The notes below the pieces were generated by a model. It was not told the origin of the DNA. It was given only the letters and a program-made list of their open reading frames with translations, and did no database searches. From assembly GCA_016190065.1 (NCBI GenBank), contig JACPRI010000421.1, forward strand, positions 1 through 41,020: a stretch of 41,020 nt of DNA. The letters run 5' to 3'. Below are positions 36,965 to 41,020 of this stretch, piece by piece. This DNA comes from Verrucomicrobiota bacterium. Its GTDB lineage: Bacteria; Verrucomicrobiota; Verrucomicrobiia; Limisphaerales; SIBE01. The translations under genes and the position numbers were made by a program. The first letter of the stretch is position 1; each line of letters opens with the position of its first letter.

Positions 36965-37557
36965 TCAACTCCACCGCGAATTAGCGCGAATCCACGCGAA
37001 TGCGGTGCGCGCCATTGTGCGGCTCCAGTCAGCGCTCCCCAGTTCATGAGCCAGCCTGCCACCACGACCGTCAGGCACCTCTTCCCAAAGGCGAATGTGG
37101 CGTTGAAAGAGTCGCGTGCGGGCCTGGCACTCCAGACGCGTCACGGGGAGATTCGGCTGTGCCAAAGTCAGTTTCCAACGCGTCAGCCGCGGTTGCTTCG
37201 GGTCATTGGCTGCCGCAACACCCGGCGTGAGCGCGCGCATGATCGAGGTGCGCTGGATCAAATACGGCACTTGTTTGCCATCCCGCACGAGCCGCAAGTC
37301 GGCCAAATCGCTGCGGGCACGGGACAGCACCTCGAGGTCAAGGTCCAGTTGTTGCGGCCCGGGATTCGCCATCTTCACCGCCTTCCGGAACCGCCAGGCA
37401 CTCGTGTCGATGTCCGCTCCGAGGTCGGCGAGACCCGGCAAAGTTTCGGGTTTTGGACTCCGACGATGAGTTCGCGAGAGAGCACCTGGCGCTCAATTGG
37501 GAGCACGAAAACAATGATGATCAACCCCAGGAAGATCAGAATGACGATAGGCTCCAT
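36965..37557 (-). pseudogene. Broken DUF3999-like gene (frameshift and truncation)
   Basis: Two minus-strand frames overlap. The first starts at ATG 37557 with the membrane segment EPIVILIFLGLIIIVFVLPI. The second, 37441-36965, reads SAWRFRKAVKMANPG, then DLADLRLVRDGKQVPYLIQR and RWKLTLAQPNLPVTRLECQA. This resembles the N-terminal part of DUF3999 proteins, which are normally about 400 residues or more. The frame change lies near 37440-37470. The second frame ends after only about 158 codons, and its last residues (AFAWIRANSRWS) are coded by a GCGAAT-type repeat that supplies the stop. The DUF3999 assignment is tentative; a pair of separate small genes is the alternative. Confidence 0.5.
36973..37005. 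repeat. GCGAAT repeat, partial copy ending the DUF3999-like frame
   Basis: ACCGCGAATTAGCGCGAATC followed by CACGCGAATGCGG has the same units as the elements at 19825 and 26596, without a right half. It forms the 3' end of the broken gene. Confidence 0.75.
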
Positions 37558-37671
37558 GAGCGTTCTTCAACGAAAACTGCCGGACCCGTCTCGCGCGCAG
37601 GCTAGCACAGTGCCTTAATCCCAGGAGAGTTGGAGTGCCGAAGGGAGATCGTCCCAAAGGAGCGACTCCGC

Positions 37672-38640
37672 TCATTGCTCCGCAATGGCCTTGCTGACCC
37701 GGCTGGGCGGTTCGAGGTAACGGTAAGGGCTGCTGGGGTTGTCGTTGTCGTACGCGAAGGCATCGCGATGGCTCAGGAAGAATTTCACAGCTTCCACCGG
37801 GATCGCGAACCCCAGCCCTTCGCCAAACGTCATCTTCATATTCGTCACGCCCACGACCTCTCCGCGCATATTGAACAACGGGCCGCCACTGTTGCCGGGG
37901 TTGATCTGCGCGGTCGTCTGCAAATAAAGTTCTCCCTGCAATTGCCGCGTCTTGGTGCTTAAGATGCCTTCCGTCACTGTGCGCTCGAGGCCGAGCGGAC
38001 TGCCAATGGCGAAAACGCGGTCGCCCACCGACAGCGCATCCGAATCGCCCAGCGCGATGAACGAGAACTTTGGCGCGTCCTTCTCCTCGATCTTCAGCAA
38101 GGCCAGGTCCTCGAACTTGTTCATGGCGACAATGCGGACCTCCTTGTAGGTCTTGCGCTCGAATTGTCCGCTCTTCTGATGATAGACCTCCACCGAAATC
38201 TGGGTCTCGCTTTCGATGACGTGGAAATTCGTGATCAAATGGCCTTCCTCGTTCAGAATGAAACCGGAGCCCAGCCCGCCCGGCGTCCGGACTTGCACCA
38301 CGCTCTCCCCAAGTGCCTTGACCAATTCGCGCACGCTTCGCTCCTGCTTGTTAGCGCCCGCCGCGTGAAAAAGCGCCGACTTTGACTCGGTCGAGGAAGC
38401 TATGGCTTCAGTTTCGGAATCTTTCCCTGATTTCACCGCGTCGGACCGGGTGATGGCCACGATCTGATTGCGCGGCACGACGAGGACCGTGTAACCGATG
38501 TCCACCGCGACTTGGTCCGGTTTCTCAACCAGAATTCGGCCGTTGATAGCGGCTTGATCCTTGAGTTGAAGGACGTCCGCGCCCGCTGCAGAAAACTCCG
38601 CCAGCACCAGCGCGCCCAAGAGGATGACTCGATCGAACAT
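37672..38640 (-). CDS. Secreted trypsin-like (DegP/HtrA-type) serine protease without PDZ
   Basis: 322 residues with a short signal peptide (MFDRVILLGALVLAEFSAAG). Residues 20-70 form a small beta-rich domain (VLQLKDQAAINGRILVEKPD), like those that read 'target sites' in Verrucomicrobia secreted proteins. The S1C protease domain holds the triad H140 in LITNFHVIE, D178 in KFEDLALLKI and S251 in INPGNSGGPLFN. VGDRVFAIGSPLGLERTVTE is typical of HtrA. The PDZ domains of DegP are missing; the chain ends about 70 residues after the Ser. It probably acts in periplasmic protein quality control. It is divergent from ndk. Confidence 0.92.
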   Translation of the reverse strand: MFDRVILLGALVLAEFSAAGADVLQLKDQAAINGRILVEKPDQVAVDIGYTVLVVPRNQIVAITRSDAVKSGKDSETEAIASSTESKSALFHAAGANKQERSVRELVKALGESVVQVRTPGGLGSGFILNEEGHLITNFHVIESETQISVEVYHQKSGQFERKTYKEVRIVAMNKFEDLALLKIEEKDAPKFSFIALGDSDALSVGDRVFAIGSPLGLERTVTEGILSTKTRQLQGELYLQTTAQINPGNSGGPLFNMRGEVVGVTNMKMTFGEGLGFAIPVEAVKFFLSHRDAFAYDNDNPSSPYRYLEPPSRVSKAIAEQ

Positions 38641-38978
38641 GACGTAATCTTAATTGCCGGGGGTGCCATTGACAAGGTGCTAAACGCAGATCGAAGCTCG
38701 GTCCACCCGGATCGGGAGCGGCAAACATCGATCGCCGAACGTCGAACATCGAATCTCCAACATTGACTGAAGACTGGCTCGTTCGACGTTCATTTCCTCA
38801 ATCAGTTCAATCAGTTCGTTCATGAAGCCACTTGTTCTCGGCGAGGCTTTCTGATTTCATCCCAGGCAACCAGAGCTTAATCACACCGCCGGGACCGAAT
38901 CCCGGCGGTCGCACAGTGGACCCAGGCTAAGAACAATCGCGCGTCGCGGACCGCGCCCGAAGCCCTGACAGGATCTTT
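38641..38978. other. Gene-free divergent region between protease and ndk
   Basis: No gene seen. It contains short tandem units of the CGAACATCGA/CGAACGTCGA kind near 38725-38760, TCAATCAGTTC repeats near 38790-38820, and the hairpin at 38885-38909. Promoters for both genes should lie here, but I cannot assign boxes with confidence. Confidence 0.55.
38885..38909. other. Perfect 10-base hairpin upstream of ndk
   Basis: ACCGCCGGGA, loop CCGAA, TCCCGGCGGT. It ends 69 bases before the ndk ATG and has no T-run, so a leader structure or repeat is as likely as a terminator. Confidence 0.6.
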
Positions 38979-39428
38979 ATGGAGATGACCCTCGTGCTCT
39001 TGAAACCGGACTGCCACGAGAAACAACTCGTGGGCGAGGTCATCGGGCGTTTCGAACGGAGCGGCCTGCGAATTTGCGCCTGCAAGACGTTCCGGTTCAC
39101 TCCTGAACTCCTGCGCATCCACTACGCCCACGTGGTTCACCTGCCGGTTTATCCGCAGCTCGCCGCTTACATGCAATCGGCCCCTGTGATCGCTCTGGCT
39201 CTCCAGGGCGATCAATGCGTGGCGCGCGTCAGGGAAATGGTCGGTCCGACCGATTCAAGGAAGGCGCCCAAAGGAACGATCCGAGGCGATCTGGGCGAGG
39301 ACGGCATGCAGAACGTCGTCCACGCTTCTGACTCTGTTGCGAACGCCCAAATCGAGCTGCGGCGGTTTTTCCAAGGGGATGACCTTGTCGTGGATCGAAT
39401 GGCGTTTGCCCCGGCAAATCGACCTTAA
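38979..39428 (+). CDS. ndk: Nucleoside diphosphate kinase
   Basis: Transfers the gamma phosphate between nucleoside triphosphates and diphosphates through a phospho-His. It has 149 residues, the usual size. MEMTLVLLKPDCHEK is the family start, VGPTDSRKAPKGTIRGDLGE is the nucleotide-binding loop, and NVVHASDSVANAQIELRRFF holds catalytic H115. The family normally has IKPDAV/GTIRG in these places, so the enzyme looks intact. A second in-frame ATG at 38985 is an alternative start; AGGA before the first ATG slightly favours it. Confidence 0.95.
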   Translation: MEMTLVLLKPDCHEKQLVGEVIGRFERSGLRICACKTFRFTPELLRIHYAHVVHLPVYPQLAAYMQSAPVIALALQGDQCVARVREMVGPTDSRKAPKGTIRGDLGEDGMQNVVHASDSVANAQIELRRFFQGDDLVVDRMAFAPANRP

Positions 39429-39722
39429 AGCGGTGTCTGGCTGATCAGGAGGTAACAGAAACGGAGTGAAACGCGCTGCACAAAGAAATCATCCGCTGAG
39501 GAACGCACCTCGAGCGGGCGGAGGATGATCAGCGTCAGCCAGAGTTTCTCAGTCTCTGTTGTCTCCGTTTCCTCATGTTAGAAATCGAACGGTTGCGGCT
39601 CACCGTGTCTCCTTTCTTCTCGCCGGCTTCGAGCACTTCGTGGAATTCCTGTTTTCGCACCATCAGGCGAGGCAGGCAAAGATGCCTGCCCCTGAAGTTC
39701 GGACATACTTTGGCACGAGTCT
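39429..39722. other. Gene-free stretch with several inverted repeats
   Basis: No convincing gene. CTGGCTGATCA near 39436 pairs loosely with TGATCAGCGTCAGCCAG near 39526. AACAGAAACGGAG near 39456 pairs with CTCCGTTTCC near 39562. A clear hairpin lies at 39671-39690. A minus frame (39535-39720) is open but shows no known domain. Confidence 0.55.
39671..39690. terminator. Hairpin after the PQQ-propeller gene
   Basis: GGCAGGCA, loop AAGA, TGCCTGCC. It is a perfect 8-base stem about 32 bases past the stop of the minus-strand propeller gene. There is no T-run, so it may be a repeat rather than a true terminator. A looser GGCAGGCA...TGCCTGCC pair occurs near 25214-25246. Confidence 0.5.
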
Positions 39723-41020
39723 TCAGTTCTTCGAGCCGAGGCACCAGAGGTTCTTGTAAGTCCGAATAAAAATCTCGCCGTCCGAGGTCGCCAACGACGA
39801 CATGGCCGTCTCGCCCAACGGATTCGTGCTCAGCAATTCGAACTTTGGATTCGCCCGGAGCACAAAGGTGTCGCCGCCCTGATTGATCACGTAGAGCTTG
39901 CCTTCCGCCAGCACCATCGACGACCACGAGGTCGTTTTCGCGGCGGGCCCACGGAGACGTTCTTCCCAAACCAGCTTGCCGGTCTTCAACTCGAAGCACT
40001 CGGCAACACCCGGATCGTTGTGGATGTAAATGTGGCCGTCATGGATCACGCCCGATCCAATGCGTTGTTTGGTTCTTGGATGGTGCCACAGCCGATGCGT
40101 CTGGGTCACGTCCCCGCTCCCGCCAGGCCTGACGGCCAACGCGGAACCATTGAACCCGCCCATGCCGACGACCACGCCTTCGGCGAACAGAGGCGAGGTA
40201 TAGACCAGCGGATTCAAACCGCCGCAAGTCCAGAGTTCCCGGCCCGTTCCCGGATCAAACGCGCAGACGCGCTGGGGGAACGTCATGACCATTTCTTCGC
40301 GCCCATCCACATTGATCACAATCGGCGTGGTCCAGGATCCAATCCACGTGTTCCCGGTGTCTCCCGATTTTTTTTCGCCGGAGTGGCCGCCGGGTTCATC
40401 GACTTGCCAGACGGTTTCGCCGGTCCGTTTGTTGAGGGCGATCAGGAAAGTTCGTTCGCCAGGACCGAAATTCAGGACGCACAAATCGCCCTGGAGCATG
40501 GGCGAAGCCGCGTTGCCCCAGATGTGGGTTTGCTTGCCCAGATCGCGATGCCAGATTTCTTTGCCGTGGAGATCGTAACAATACAGCCCGGCGGAACCGA
40601 ATGAGGCGATCACGCGTTCACCATCCGTCACGGGCGAAGCGGAGCAGTCGGGATTCGTTTCGTGCGTGAGTTCTTTGTCGGGGTAAGTGGTGCCGGTTTG
40701 CCAGAGAAGCTTCCCCGCCCGGCGGTCGAAGCACATGAGGGTGCGGCGCCGCTCCTTCTCGATCGCCTGGGTGATGAAGACGCGGTCGCTCCACACAATG
40801 GGGGTTGAATTCCCTCGATCTGGCAAAGCCGCGTGCCAACGAACATTTTCCGTGGTGCTCCAACGGACGGGCAAATTCTTTTCCGTCGAAACGCCCGTGC
40901 CGTGCGGTCCGCGCCACGCGGGCCAGTTCCCGGCTTGAATAGACACGCTGCCAAGGAAGAGGGCGAGAACAACCCCCGATATCGCAGATGGGCGCGGATG
41001 AAGCGCAAAGGCAGCCTGGC
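39723..41020 (-). CDS. PQQ-like beta-propeller protein (5' end outside window)
   Basis: The ORF track starts at a GTG at 40946, but the frame stays open to the window edge. There it codes for a signal-peptide-like stretch SGVVLALFLGSVSIQA, so the true start is probably at or beyond base 41018. The mature part, GNWPAWRGPHGTGVSTEKN, is the common start of Verrucomicrobia/Planctomycetes PQQ-repeat proteins. Propeller blades are visible as CFDRRAGKLLWQTG, CYDLHGKEIWHRDL, ALNKRTGETVWQVD, AFDPGTGRELWTCG and ELKTGKLVWEERL. It is likely exported. It may be a BamB-like or sugar-related protein; no heme or dehydrogenase motif is seen, so enzymatic PQQ use is unlikely. Confidence 0.88.
   Translation of the reverse strand, partial: QAAFALHPRPSAISGVVLALFLGSVSIQAGNWPAWRGPHGTGVSTEKNLPVRWSTTENVRWHAALPDRGNSTPIVWSDRVFITQAIEKERRRTLMCFDRRAGKLLWQTGTTYPDKELTHETNPDCSASPVTDGERVIASFGSAGLYCYDLHGKEIWHRDLGKQTHIWGNAASPMLQGDLCVLNFGPGERTFLIALNKRTGETVWQVDEPGGHSGEKKSGDTGNTWIGSWTTPIVINVDGREEMVMTFPQRVCAFDPGTGRELWTCGGLNPLVYTSPLFAEGVVVGMGGFNGSALAVRPGGSGDVTQTHRLWHHPRTKQRIGSGVIHDGHIYIHNDPGVAECFELKTGKLVWEERLRGPAAKTTSWSSMVLAEGKLYVINQGGDTFVLRANPKFELLSTNPLGETAMSSLATSDGEIFIRTYKNLWCLGSKN

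Noticed and set aside
39535-39999. 154-codon minus-strand ORF after the PQQ-propeller gene
   Set aside because: Mostly out-of-frame sequence of the propeller gene, then a repeat-rich gap; no family match.

Overview
The window looks like a chromosome segment of a Verrucomicrobiota bacterium of the Pedosphaera/Limisphaerales type. This is inferred from gene style and no database search was run. The signs are two prepilin-like pseudopilins with [16 protein letters not shown] leaders and C-terminal H-X9-DG motifs, secreted proteins built from Ig-like, Calx-beta, LamG, PA14 and PQQ-propeller modules, a DUF4058 protein, moderately high GC, and many short palindromic repeats in gaps and even inside genes. 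I saw no tRNA, rRNA, CRISPR array, phage or transposase gene.

Layout. 1-2427 (minus): 5' part of leuS (runs off the left edge) behind a REC-HDOD regulator. 2559-7120 (minus): a pseudopilin, then an Nramp-like transporter and the two halves of a TPP-dependent decarboxylase, with a DUF4058 gene between the halves. 7211-9856 (minus): a large secreted Ig/Calx-beta protein. 10354-10827: a small coiled-coil, FlgN-like protein. 11212-17176 (plus): a Crp/Fnr regulator followed by hemE-hemN-hemY-hemH, all joined by 4-base ATGA overlaps; a FeoA-like protein with an extra Cys cluster lies convergent at 17268. 18078-25202 (plus): a stand-alone glycogen-binding (CBM48) protein, a GltD-like NAD(P)/FAD/Fe-S oxidoreductase, a 1273-residue pyruvate:ferredoxin oxidoreductase and a dihydroorotate-dehydrogenase-like flavoprotein, probably one electron-transfer module. 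25199-27681: a transglutaminase remnant, aroC, a possible ParA remnant and a YdcF-like protein. 27820-32778: PA14 protein, trpS, alpha/beta hydrolase, HD-domain protein, second pseudopilin. 32848-41020: a triple LamG/TSP3 protein, PrsW-like protease, a broken DUF3999-like gene, a DegP-like protease without PDZ, ndk, and a PQQ-propeller protein running off the right edge.

How it fits together. The heme operon makes protoheme from uroporphyrinogen III by the protoporphyrin route and sits beside an Fnr-type regulator and an iron-related FeoA protein. The PFOR cluster handles pyruvate oxidation and low-potential electrons. Oxygen-independent HemN plus PFOR beside a HemY-type oxidase suggest a facultative or microaerobic life. 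The most unusual signal is that palindromic or tandem repeats, of kinds also found in the gaps, lie in frame inside leuS and nifJ and add repeat-coded peptides to essential enzymes. Other copies sit next to broken genes and one supplies a stop codon.
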